From contig NZ_QNHG01000002.1 of assembly GCF_003290025.1 (NCBI RefSeq), positions 1,186,976 through 1,250,975 on the forward strand: a stretch of 64,000 nt of DNA, written 5' to 3'. Below are positions 46,187 through 53,861 of this stretch, piece after piece. This stretch comes from Pseudogemmobacter bohemicus. GTDB taxonomy: Bacteria > Pseudomonadota > Alphaproteobacteria > Rhodobacterales > Rhodobacteraceae. Numbering within the stretch: position 1 is the stretch's first letter; every line of letters starts with the position of its first letter. The notes beneath the pieces are model-generated. The model saw only the letters and a list, made by a program, of their open reading frames with translations. It was not told the DNA's origin and searched no databases. Made by a program: the position numbers and the translations under genes.

Positions 46187-46256
46187 GAGGGCCAGTCCTG
46201 AGAGCGCCGGCTTGGGCGGGCGCTGCCGCAACACGGGGCGCGAAGAGGAAACACCT

Positions 46257-46565
46257 GTGCAATTCCGGCATTTCTACCTGGCAATGGCGGTCATCGGAAC
46301 GCTGCTGCCCTGGTTTTTCTTCGGCTCGTTCTTTGCTCTGAACGGCCTCGATATCCCGCTCTTCCTGCAATCGCTGTTCGTAAACGGGGCGGCGGCCGGT
46401 TTCGCTGTCGATGTGCTTTTGTCGATCCTCGTTTTCCTGATCTGGTCCTGGCGGGACTCCGCGCAGAATAATATCCGGCATTGGTGGCTGGTGCTGCCCG
46501 CAAGCTGCACCGTCGGCCTTTCCCTGTCCTTGCCGCTCTATCTGTGGTTGCGCGAGCGGGTGTAA
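46257..46565 (+). CDS. DUF2834-family small membrane protein
   Basis: From GTG 46257 (AGAGGAA upstream) the 102-aa protein has three hydrophobic helices: FYLAMAVIGTLLPWFFFG, FAVDVLLSILVFLIWSW and LVLPASCTVGLSLSLPLYLWL. NGLDIPLFLQSLFVNG between helices one and two is typical of DUF2834. Function is unknown. It is probably co-transcribed with pncB. Confidence 0.8.
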   Translation: MQFRHFYLAMAVIGTLLPWFFFGSFFALNGLDIPLFLQSLFVNGAAAGFAVDVLLSILVFLIWSWRDSAQNNIRHWWLVLPASCTVGLSLSLPLYLWLRERV

Positions 46566-47400
46566 GCCCCCGAGGCCCATAACGCCTCAGTCTGGCCCTG
46601 CCCGCCGGGGTCAGTGTCGGAACACAGAACCTCATAATTCCGGGTCAGAGCGCGCATCCTGCACCGCAGACCTTCACCAATGCAACATGTGGAGTTGGGT
46701 GACAGCCGGGTGGCCAGGGGTGATTGTGCTTTTGATTATGATGCGCGGCACCGCTGGTATCAGACTGGCCATCAAATTATCTGCGATCTGGGTCATATGC
46801 GCGTTCACAATGATCAGGATGCAGGGCTGGAATGCGGCTCCGATCTTGTGTGACCCTCATGGTGGCACTTCTTGTGTCTCTGGAAATTGTCCGTAACCGG
46901 AGCGAAATCAGCTTCTCCTCAGAAGACACCAGAGTACATTCCTTCCCCGAAGGAGTGCGGCAGGCAGGCGTGGTTCTTTTGCGGGGTACATGGTTCTGTC
47001 AGTCTTCTTTATAGCGCCGGTCTTTCCCGCGATTTTTGCGACTGACAGCTTCCATATGGCACCAGCAGTAATCTTTACCAGCATGTCGGGTCGTGCGGCG
47101 TTCCTGTCGGACTGTGCCTTGGCCTGGCCCGGCAGGGGCAGGGAAGACGAAACGCTCGGTAACCTGCACCTCCGCTGAGGTGCCGTTTTTAATACTGTCC
47201 GTTGCGCGGGGCTTGGGCGTGGGATGGCGTTGGGAACGCTCGCGGGGGTGCCGCTGCGGGGTCCTGGCGTTGCCTTTGGGGAATGGGCGCTGACGGTGGG
47301 GCGGCCATAAGGACTGGTAAGGGCCGGAGGTGCGATTGTGGTGCAGGCCGGGAGGTTGTGGCCGGGAATTGTGATATGCGGGCGGTTCCATCATAGTGGA
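46566..47400. other. 830-bp stretch without recognisable gene
   Basis: It is somewhat AT-richer than the core genome in 46620-47060. Short frames on both strands show no family signal. It leads into the decayed IS91 region and is probably part of the same dead accessory DNA. Confidence 0.45.
47167..47190 (+). terminator. Terminator-like hairpin with T-run
   Basis: CACCTC and GAGGTG form a 6-bp stem with loop CGCT, followed by CCGTTTTT. It may be the relic terminator of a lost gene to its left. Confidence 0.45.
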
Positions 47401-47409
47401 GCCTGGCCA

Positions 47410-47830
47410 TTTACAGGTGCTCGTGCCGCCCTGGACAAGCGCCGGCACGCCGGAATCTCGGAATCTGAACGGGGGCGGGTTGACGGAGATGACGGGGCTT
47501 CATCATGCGGCCCGCCCCGTGGCGATGCTCCCGTGCCGGTGCGCGCGATTGCGGCTTTTGCCCGGGCGGGATGAGAGCGCGGGCCTCTGCGATGGTCTGT
47601 GGGGCGGTCTCAGGGTCTGTGACCTGGAGGAGGTTGCGGAACTTCGCCATATTGGCCTTGCGGGTGGCGCCGGCGAGCAAGCCGTAGTGACGGATTCAAT
47701 GAAAGCCAGGACATGGATCTGGAAGCGGTGGATGAACGCAGCGGTGGACAGCCGCATGATCTTTTGCCGATCATCCTGCCTGATGCGGTACTCTTTCCGG
47801 TGGAAGGCCACCGCCCGGGCGCACGCAGAT
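47410..47830 (-). pseudogene. IS91-family transposase, C-terminal remnant (frameshifted)
   Basis: One frame reads VAFHRKEYRIRQDDRQKIM and FIHRFQIHVL, then a neighbouring frame continues HYGLLAGATRKANMAKFRNLL. These match the ordered C-terminal motifs I know from IS91/IS801 transposases (KxYR... FIxRFxxHVLP... RHYGxxA). A frameshift near 47695 and missing catalytic regions make it a pseudogene. Confidence 0.7.
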
Positions 47831-48049
47831 TTCCTGCCGCTGACCGGTTGGCTCCGGGCGCCTGCGGCGAACCGGTTCTGCCGCTGCGACGCAGGCGCAT
47901 TGCTGCGGCAGCCGTGAAGGGCGGCTTTGAAACAGGGAATTCAGCGTTCCGGGCTGCTGAGCCGCTGAAAAGGGCCGGTCGGCTGAACCCGATCCCGGCA
48001 TGTTGCTGCAAGCCTGCCCCTCCGGACAGCGTCCGCACGCCTTCAGAGC

Positions 48050-48140
48050 CGATGCCGGGATATCGGACAGTGCTGTCGATCTTAGTGTGACCAGGCAAAA
48101 GCGGAACGGCCCGCAGGTTGCCGGTCGGCTTGCCGATCTG
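48050..48140 (-). pseudogene. Tyrosine recombinase C-terminal scrap
   Basis: The minus strand reads GKPTGNLRAVPLLPGHTKIDSTVRY. This matches the end of a common integrase family (TGNLRAVQLLLGHTKIESTVRYLG), including the GH motif and catalytic tyrosine, but nothing upstream belongs to it. It lies within the decayed IS91 element. Confidence 0.7.
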
Positions 48141-48152
48141 CGCAACCTTCGA

Positions 48153-48420
48153 TCAGCGCATCGGGTGGGGCCTGTAGCGCTCGGCCTGGGCCCTGTTGAT
48201 GTGATCCAGGCTGCAGGATGCGGGCATATCGGGGCGTCGAGAGATGCACATTCTGGTGGATACAGCGGGGCCACAGATAGCCACATGCCTGACCCAGGCC
48301 CTCGGCCGGCAGGCTGCTGGCGCCGGCATCACCGCGCGCCGGGTCAGGCTGACATGGCCGGCATTGGCCTGCTGCGAGGCAGGGCCATGGGCGCGAAAGC
48401 TGTCAGCCAGGTCCGGCTCT
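48153..48420 (-). pseudogene. IS91-family transposase, N-terminal remnant
   Basis: The frame reads PDLADSFRAHGPASQQ, ANAGHVSL and AACRPRAWVRHVAICG. It corresponds to the start of IS91-type transposases (FRAHGPAWRxANAGHVSL ... CRTAALGGHVxxC). The zinc-finger cysteines and the catalytic tyrosines downstream are lost. Confidence 0.7.
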
Positions 48421-48449
48421 GCCGGGGCAGCGCGCGCGCCGGGACTATC

Positions 48450-49386
48450 GCGGCTGTCCTGGCCCGTTCTGGCCTTGCAGCGTCGGGAGCGCTTCGAAAG
48501 CGCTGACGGTGTTGCGGATCGTCCTGGTGGCACCAGGGGTGTATCGGGCCGTGGTGCCGGGTCCCGGCCATGCCCCGGCAGCCGCTGGATCACGCGGATA
48601 TCGGGGTTCGGCTCCGGAAGATGCGTCCGCGATCCTGTGGCGCAGGGCGTGCAACCTGGCGGCCTTCTGTCCCCGCCAGAGCCATGACCCAGCCAGAACC
48701 ATCGCACCGCCAGAACCATCGCGCCGTCACAGCCATGACCCCGGCGAAAGCACGGCCCGGATGTCGTGGGGGATCGGATTGACCCGGGCGTGCCAGCGCG
48801 CGCGGCCTGCCCTCGTGCCGGGGGCGCGGCCTGCCCTTGTGTCGCGCCTCGCGCCAGAAGAGGCACAGCAGATCCGGGCCGGGCCGGGCGGCAGCATGAC
48901 CCTGTGGTCCTTCGGGCCCTTGCCCTGCCCGACCCTTTGCCCTGCCCGACACGAATCGGCATCCGATCCCTGTCGATGGTGCCGATCCCGGGAGTGCAGC
49001 CCCCGGTCGCCCGCAGTCCTGAAGTCCCGCAGTCCCGCAGCAGAGGTGATGCCGGGCGCAGCCCGATCCGTCAGCCCCGGCCCCGGCGCGGCCATCAGGA
49101 GGCCGGAAACCGCCTCCAGGCTGAAAACCACGGGCCGCCAGGCGCGGCCGGACCGAAACGGCATGAACCGCTGCATGTCTTCGCGCCCGCAGGTCATTCT
49201 GAAAAGAACCGCAGCGCCGCAGGGTGTCGGAGGCCGGGGCGTGATACCCGCATCGGCCATATGGGGCGGCCAGGCCCGGGGCTCCTCCGGCCTGGCCGTA
49301 TCGGGAGGCTCCGGGAAAGAGGCGAAGCCCCGGATGACACGGATGCGTAACTGCCGGGCCTTCTTCCCCATACCCCGGATGCACAT
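48450..49386 (-). pseudogene. IS91-associated tyrosine recombinase, heavily decayed
   Basis: From 49386 the minus frame reads VIRGFASFPEPPDTARPEE, FSLEAVSGLLMAAPGPGL and GKGPKDHRVMLPP. A neighbouring frame then gives HALRHRIADASS and TTARYTPGATRTIRN. In order these match the N-terminal, core and C-terminal motifs of the recombinase that accompanies many IS91-type transposases. At least one frameshift, lost catalytic residues and several short tandem duplications (about 48640-48720, 48800-48850, 48915-48945, 49010-49040) show decay. Confidence 0.72.
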
Positions 49387-49585
49387 GGCTTGATCCTGGG
49401 CCGGCGCAGCGGGGCAGTGCCCGCCCCGGTCATGGACCCCTCCCGCCCGATGAAGCCCCCCGAGCGTCAGACAGAAATCCCCGCAGCCAAAGGCACCGCG
49501 CCCACATCACCCATGGACGCCCAAAAATCTACCAATGCAGACAGCCGCATCGGCAAGGAGACCATTTGGCCGTGACGCCATCCGC

Positions 49586-50008
49586 TCACTCCTCGTCACC
49601 GATCCGGCCCCGCATCGCCTTGACCTCGCCGCGCGCGGATTTTGACGCGAGCCGGCGTTGCTGGCTGCCCCAGGTCGCCTTGGTGGCGATGCGGCGTTTG
49701 GGGGTGACCAGCGCCTGGCGGATCAGCTCGACCAGCCGTTCGCGGGCGATCTCGCGGTTGCGGGCCTGGCTGCGGGTCTCGTCGACCTGGATGATCAGCG
49801 CACCTTCCAGCGTCCATTTCCGCCCCGCAAGGCGTTTCAGCCGCGTCTTTACCGGCGCGCTCAGATTCGGTGAGCGTTCGGCCTCGAATCGCAGCTCAAC
49901 CGCGGTCGAGACCTTGTTGACATTCTGCCCCCCCGGCCCCGAGGCGCGCATGAAGCTTTCGGAAAGCTCCCAATCGGCGATGGCGATGGAATCGGTGACA
50001 TGCAGCAT
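49586..50008 (-). CDS. arfB: Ribosome-rescue peptidyl-tRNA hydrolase ArfB
   Basis: A 140-aa protein with SFMRASGPGGQNVNKVSTAVELRF in pieces (the GGQ catalytic motif) and a basic C-terminal tail (KRRIATKATWGSQQRRLASKSARGEVK) that enters the empty mRNA channel of stalled ribosomes. The ATG at 50008 has no Shine-Dalgarno: the bases before it are CCCCCCCTTTGCGCC. A terminator hairpin ends 15 bases upstream. It is preceded by an 18-codon leader frame, which suggests regulated expression. Confidence 0.93.
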   Translation of the reverse strand: MLHVTDSIAIADWELSESFMRASGPGGQNVNKVSTAVELRFEAERSPNLSAPVKTRLKRLAGRKWTLEGALIIQVDETRSQARNREIARERLVELIRQALVTPKRRIATKATWGSQQRRLASKSARGEVKAMRGRIGDEE

Positions 50009-50023
50009 GGCGCAAAGGGGGGG

Positions 50024-50057
50024 CAAAGAAGAGAAAGGGCCGCCTTGTCGGCGACCC
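50024..50057 (-). terminator. Intrinsic terminator directly upstream of arfB
   Basis: On the minus strand GGGTCGCC and GGCGGCCC pair (one G-T) around GACAA, followed by TTTCTCTTCTTTG. It lies between the leader frame (50134-50190) and the arfB ATG (50008), so it is either the end of a short transcript or an attenuator. Confidence 0.75.
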
Positions 50058-50133
50058 CTTCCGAGTTCCAAGGAGATGGGCCAGTTAGGAATTGAAGGCC
50101 CAATCAGTCGTTCGTCTTACTGAGGGGCTGCCC

Positions 50134-50190
50134 TCAGAAAACACCCCTCCTGACTGTCTTGACACCTCTCTCCAATATCACTCTAGACAC
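50134..50190 (-). CDS. Possible 18-codon leader peptide with a very long Shine-Dalgarno match
   Basis: GTG at 50190 opens MSRVILERGVKTVRRGVF and stops at 50134-50136. The 16 bases AAAGGAGGTGATCCAG (50190-50205) are a full complement of the 16S rRNA 3' tail, with the GTG 7 bases after GGAGG. The stop codon lies in a CTGAGGG/CCCTCAG hairpin (50120-50137). The peptide is basic and hydrophobic. The arrangement looks like a leader, but no experiment or homologue is known to me. Confidence 0.45.
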   Translation of the reverse strand: MSRVILERGVKTVRRGVF

Positions 50191-50260
50191 TGGATCACCT
50201 CCTTTCGAAATGTTTCCGATAGGGTGATGCTGGCACAGATTTGGTATCGATCAAGTAAAT

Positions 50261-50881
50261 TTACGCAAATCTTGCGGTCACTTTGCCGATTATGATGCGG
50301 AAAGGCACCAGTGCGATCAGGGCCAGCGCAATTTTTACGCACCAGTCACCAATGGCGAGCGAGATCCAGAAAGGTGCTGCCGGCCCAAAACCCAGAAGGG
50401 GGGTTGGCTGGGCGGCCCAGGACACATCAACGGCGGGTTCCAGGAAGGTGAAAAGGGCGGCGAAGGCCACCGAAAAGAAGATCACCGTGTCGATGGTCGA
50501 AGAGATCAGCGTCGAGATCAGCGGCGCCTGCCACCAGGGCCGGTTGCGCAAAGCGGTAAAGATCGAGACATCGCTCATCTGTGCGACAAGATAGGCGAGG
50601 CCCGAGCCGATGGCGACGCGCAGCGTCACGAGCGGGCCGAATTCGCCCATGATCTGCGTGCCGATCAGCGAACAGACAAGGCCGGTCAGAAACCCCGCCA
50701 ATACGACGATCCGCGCGGCGCGCGGGCCCTGGATGCGGTTGACAAGGTCACCGACCAGGAAGGCGAAAGGATAGGTGAAAGCGCCCCAGGTCAGCCAGGC
50801 CCCGAAGGGAAACTGAACCAGGATATTCGAGGCCAGCACAATGGCGGCCATGGCAATGATGCCGGGCAGAAGGCGGGTCAT
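50261..50881 (-). CDS. yhhQ: Queuosine precursor transporter, YhhQ/VUT family
   Basis: A 206-aa protein with six hydrophobic helices starting LLPGIIAMAAIVLASNILVQF, then TWGAFTYPFAFLVGDLVNR and VAIGSGLAYLVAQMSDVSIF, the conserved DUF165/VUT segments. It imports preQ0/preQ1 or queuine-type bases for tRNA modification. I saw no preQ1 riboswitch upstream. The start is set at MTRLL; the upstream frame is not protein-like. Confidence 0.9.
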   Translation of the reverse strand: MTRLLPGIIAMAAIVLASNILVQFPFGAWLTWGAFTYPFAFLVGDLVNRIQGPRAARIVVLAGFLTGLVCSLIGTQIMGEFGPLVTLRVAIGSGLAYLVAQMSDVSIFTALRNRPWWQAPLISTLISSTIDTVIFFSVAFAALFTFLEPAVDVSWAAQPTPLLGFGPAAPFWISLAIGDWCVKIALALIALVPFRIIIGKVTARFA

Positions 50882-51079
50882 GGATGTATTTTCCGTTTTG
50901 ACAAGGTAGCGGAGACTTGGCCCCCGCCTGCGCGGGGAGACGGCGCTCATTACGCCTGTCGCGTCGGGGCGTCAACCGCGCCCATGCCCGGGTCCCGGGT
51001 GCAAACTATGTGTAACTGCTTATACCGCTGAGCCACCATTTGGGTCGCAATGACGGAAGTGGCCGGCGGCCAGACCAGC

Positions 51080-51350
51080 GGCATCATCCGGTATCAATAC
51101 CGTTTCCGGCGATCCTGCCCTGGGTTTCGCGCCACCATTCCCGGATGGCTGGTTGCGAGGGCCGCGAAAAGCCGTCCTTCCGGCAGAACCGCCGGGTCCG
51201 CTTGCGGTTCAGCCATGGCCGTCCCGGCGAAAGATCACATGCAGGCGGCGATGGCCGAACCGCGGATGCGTCCCCGCTCGGCACCTCGCGGCCAACCGCA
51301 TCGACGTCCAGAGCCGGTCGCGAAAGCCATTGGTCACTTTGCGAACCAGC
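51080..51350 (-). pseudogene. IS3-family orfB N-terminal remnant
   Basis: Two adjacent minus frames read HPRFGHRRLHVIFRRDGH and then NRKRTRRFCRKDGF. These match the first motifs of IS3/IS407-type orfB transposases (RFGYRRLHVLLRREG ... NxKRxxRLYREEGL). A frameshift near 51240 and loss of the DDE core make it non-functional. Confidence 0.7.
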
Positions 51351-51359
51351 GCGGGGTTC

Positions 51360-52070
51360 CTATTGACCGGGCCAGAGCTGATCCGGACAGCCCAGGCTTC
51401 ATTCGGGAACATGTGGCGTTTTTGCCGGTCTCTGGATCCTCGAATTTCGGCAGGCCGCGATGGGGCTCGTTGTTGTATGCCTAGATCATCGCTCAGGCAG
51501 CGGCGACAAACTCTTCCCAGCTGGGGAGATGGCGGGACTTGCCGAATTCCTTCAGCTCGCGGTGGGTGATCTTGTGGATCTTCTGCCCGACCTCTTTGTC
51601 CATCTTCGCGCCGATATAGGTCGGGAAGCGCTCAGCCGGGCGATCCCAGACCGTGGCATTCGGGCGCTCGATCCGGCCCTTGGCCTGCGTCCATAGGGCG
51701 CGGCATGCATCTTCGTGATGCCGGGGCGGCCCATCAGACCGCTGACACCGGCGTCCATCGCATCATTGCGATAGCCCGGCCCCCCGGTCGGTGTAGAAGA
51801 TGGTGCAGATCCCATGCGAGATGCAGGAATTGCGCAGGGCCTCCGCGACCGGGTGCTGGTTTTCAGAGCGGGCCAGCGAGATGCCGACGATCTTGCGCGT
51901 CACGATATCCAGAACCGTGGTGATCTCGGGGCGGATCGGGCGATCTGTATGCGGGTCCGCGATCTCGGCCGCGAAGGTCTTGCCGTCCGAGGTGTAGATC
52001 AAACCTGGCAGCATGTCGTCGGTGGTGCGGGTGACATATTTGCCGTCGAAGGGAACTGCCAACACCTGAG
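51360..52070 (-). pseudogene. Mu-type DDE transposase remnant
   Basis: The minus frame reads LIYTSDGKTFAAEIADPHTDRP, then ITTVLDIVTRKIVG and GICTIFYTDRGAG. After a frameshift it reads GYRNDAMDAGVSGLMGR and GITKMHAAPY, then AYNNEPHRGLPK and DPETGK. The order is that of MuA-like transposases with an rve core (D in VLDIVTRK, D in FYTDRG). At least two frameshifts and stops in the last part (near 51480) show it is dead. Confidence 0.75.
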
Positions 52071-52124
52071 CCCTTCACCGCAAAATCCATCGCAGGGGAC
52101 GTGATGACCAAACGGTTGATCGAC

Positions 52125-52202
52125 CACGGGTACGGCCACACCGCTCTCGGGCTGACGAAGCACAGCCATGATCTGCGGTTCCGTGAAACGGCTCTTTCTC
52201 AT
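52125..52202 (-). pseudogene. IS3-family orfA N-terminal remnant
   Basis: The minus frame starts MRKSRFTEPQIMAVLRQPESG, the typical start of IS3/IS407 orfA, and after about 25 codons changes to unrelated sequence joined to the Mu-type remnant. Together with the orfB remnant at 51080-51350 it shows one IS3 element interrupted by another transposon. Confidence 0.75.
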
Positions 52203-52239
52203 TCGAATCTCCTCAGCTCACGCTACGAGAAACCCCTAC

Positions 52240-52830
52240 TTATGTAGCCCCTTAGCCCTGGGCAGAAGTACCGAACTGCCGGGGGAGAGGTCAAAGCCAG
52301 TCGCACTCGCGCTGAGCAACCCCCGCCAGTAAGCGCGATCAAACCCTGGCTCCGGCACCTCGTGGCCCTTTCGTCGTCAACGGTTTCTGCACGGCCCCCC
52401 CCCCGGCGCGAACAGAGCCGCAAGACGGTCGGGGTCACGGGAAGCGAATTGACCTCTGTGAGCCAGCGTATTGACTATCCCAAAGCCGCTGATGATGCCT
52501 TCTGCTTCGTCGGCCCGAACAGGTTGCACCCTTTCCGCAAGGTCTTTGCGAGGCGGAAAGGGCGAACCGGTTCCGGCACCCGCATGACCGCCAGCTCTGT
52601 CAGAAGGATTGCGCTCTTTGCTGCCGGTGAGGGTGAAGCCTTCTCAACCGGGATATAAAGCAATCACTTGCTTTACAGATCGAAGTCACTTTTTGCGCCG
52701 CAACGGCTCTGATATCTCCAGGCGAGATAAACGACACATCCCTGACAGCCCGGTCTCGCGCTCTGCCGCCTTACTGCGATACAATTCGTTGTGCGCCATG
52801 CGCGCGCGGCCCCCCGTCTCCTGCGAAGCC
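52240..52830. other. 590-bp stretch without recognisable gene
   Basis: Short frames occur on both strands but none is protein-like. A C-run (CCCCCCCCC at about 52396) is present. It is probably the outer flank of the mobile-element remnants. Confidence 0.4.
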
Positions 52831-52831
52831 C

Positions 52832-52887
52832 CGGGGATATTCAGAAACAGATAAAAGAAGGCGCGCTTTTCATCTGTCCTTAAATAC
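52832..52887. repeat. Dispersed intergenic repeat, copy R5 (imperfect)
   Basis: GGATATTCAGAAACAGATAAAA on the left and TTTTCATCTGTCCTTAAATA on the right form an imperfect palindrome with loop GAAGGCGCGC. It lies just past the end of mepA. Confidence 0.75.
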
Positions 52888-52940
52888 CCCCGCCGGAGGC
52901 ACTCCCGGAGCCGCTTGCGGCTTCGGGACGGTCTTTTGCT

Positions 52941-53861
52941 TCAATTGGCGTCCAGAACGCCCTGACACTGGCGCGGCAGGTCGGCCATGGTGAACTGGCG
53001 CGGGTGCTTTTTCTTAGGCGGATCCTCTTCGTCGGGATCCTTTTTGCCCGGCTGCTTCTTGGGTGGGTTGAGGTAATCGGTCACCCACCAGTCCAGCGTC
53101 TCATCGCAGCCATTGCCGCCTTTCGACAGCTCCGCGACGGTCGGTGTCTGGGTCTCGCAGGCACCGGCGCCGGCCGGACATTTCAGCCGTACATGGAAAT
53201 GCGTGTCATGCCCCGCCACCGGGCGCAGCTTTTGCAGCCAGGCGGTGTCCGACTTCTTCGCGGCCTTGCAGATCTCCAGCTTGATCGCGGCGGCGACGAA
53301 AATCCGGTCCACCCGCGGGTCAGAGGCCGCCGTCTTCAGCAGGTTCCGCGCCGTCGGCCCCCAGGCGCCGGTCACCGATTTCTGATCGGCCGAGCGCATC
53401 GGGATCGACGAGAGGCTTTCCCGTTCCGCCACCGACAGATCCAGCCGCTTCGGCGCCAGCCACCAGAGATCCACATCCAGCCCGATCTGATGGCTGGCAT
53501 GGCCGGTGATCATCGGCCCGCCCCTCGGCTGGCTGATATCGCCGATGTAAAGCCCCTTGCCCCAGCCGATCTGGCTGGCGCTATAAGAGAGGTCCATCAG
53601 GAACTCGACCATCACCGGCTGCCCCCAGTTGCGGTTTCTCGACAGCCGCATCGACTGCCAGGTCGGGCCGTTTTCAGGCATTTTCAGCAGCCCGGCCGCG
53701 CAGCCTTTGGCATAGGAGCCTATCGGCATCGGATCCTGTTTCGAGGGTGTCTTCCAGGCGCCGAACAGATCCTTGGCAAGCTGCTGCGCGGCGGCGGGCA
53801 GCGGCGCGCTCAGCGCCACGCAAAAGGCTGCCAGAAAAAGCGGGGCACGCAGGTTGATCAT
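52941..53861 (-). CDS. mepA: Penicillin-insensitive murein endopeptidase MepA
   Basis: A 306-aa protein with signal peptide (LFLAAFCVALSAPLPAAAQQ) and the LAS-type zinc motifs ITGHASHQIGLDVDLWW and GHDTHFHVRLKCP. The C-terminus is a charged, proline/lysine-rich segment (KKQPGKKDPDEEDPPKKK) before a last FTMADLPRQCQ. It cleaves D-Ala-mDAP cross-links. Its ATG overlaps the MFS stop (ATGA). Confidence 0.92.
   Translation of the reverse strand: MINLRAPLFLAAFCVALSAPLPAAAQQLAKDLFGAWKTPSKQDPMPIGSYAKGCAAGLLKMPENGPTWQSMRLSRNRNWGQPVMVEFLMDLSYSASQIGWGKGLYIGDISQPRGGPMITGHASHQIGLDVDLWWLAPKRLDLSVAERESLSSIPMRSADQKSVTGAWGPTARNLLKTAASDPRVDRIFVAAAIKLEICKAAKKSDTAWLQKLRPVAGHDTHFHVRLKCPAGAGACETQTPTVAELSKGGNGCDETLDWWVTDYLNPPKKQPGKKDPDEEDPPKKKHPRQFTMADLPRQCQGVLDAN

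Noticed and set aside
48640-48730. CRISPR-like short repeats
   Set aside because: The units are adjacent imperfect tandem duplications without spacers; no cas gene is present in the window.
48509-49393. Plus-strand 294-codon frame in the 46.6-49.5 kb region
   Set aside because: The minus strand reads recognisable recombinase motifs, and this frame is their complement.
50185-50210. 3' end of a 16S rRNA gene (TGGATCACCTCCTTT on the plus strand)
   Set aside because: The bases before it do not match 16S rRNA; it is better explained as an extended Shine-Dalgarno sequence on the minus strand.
50882-50960. preQ1 riboswitch before the queuosine-precursor transporter gene
   Set aside because: I could not find the preQ1-I core (AG-rich loop pairing with a downstream A-rich tail); the space is short and occupied by GC-rich sequence.
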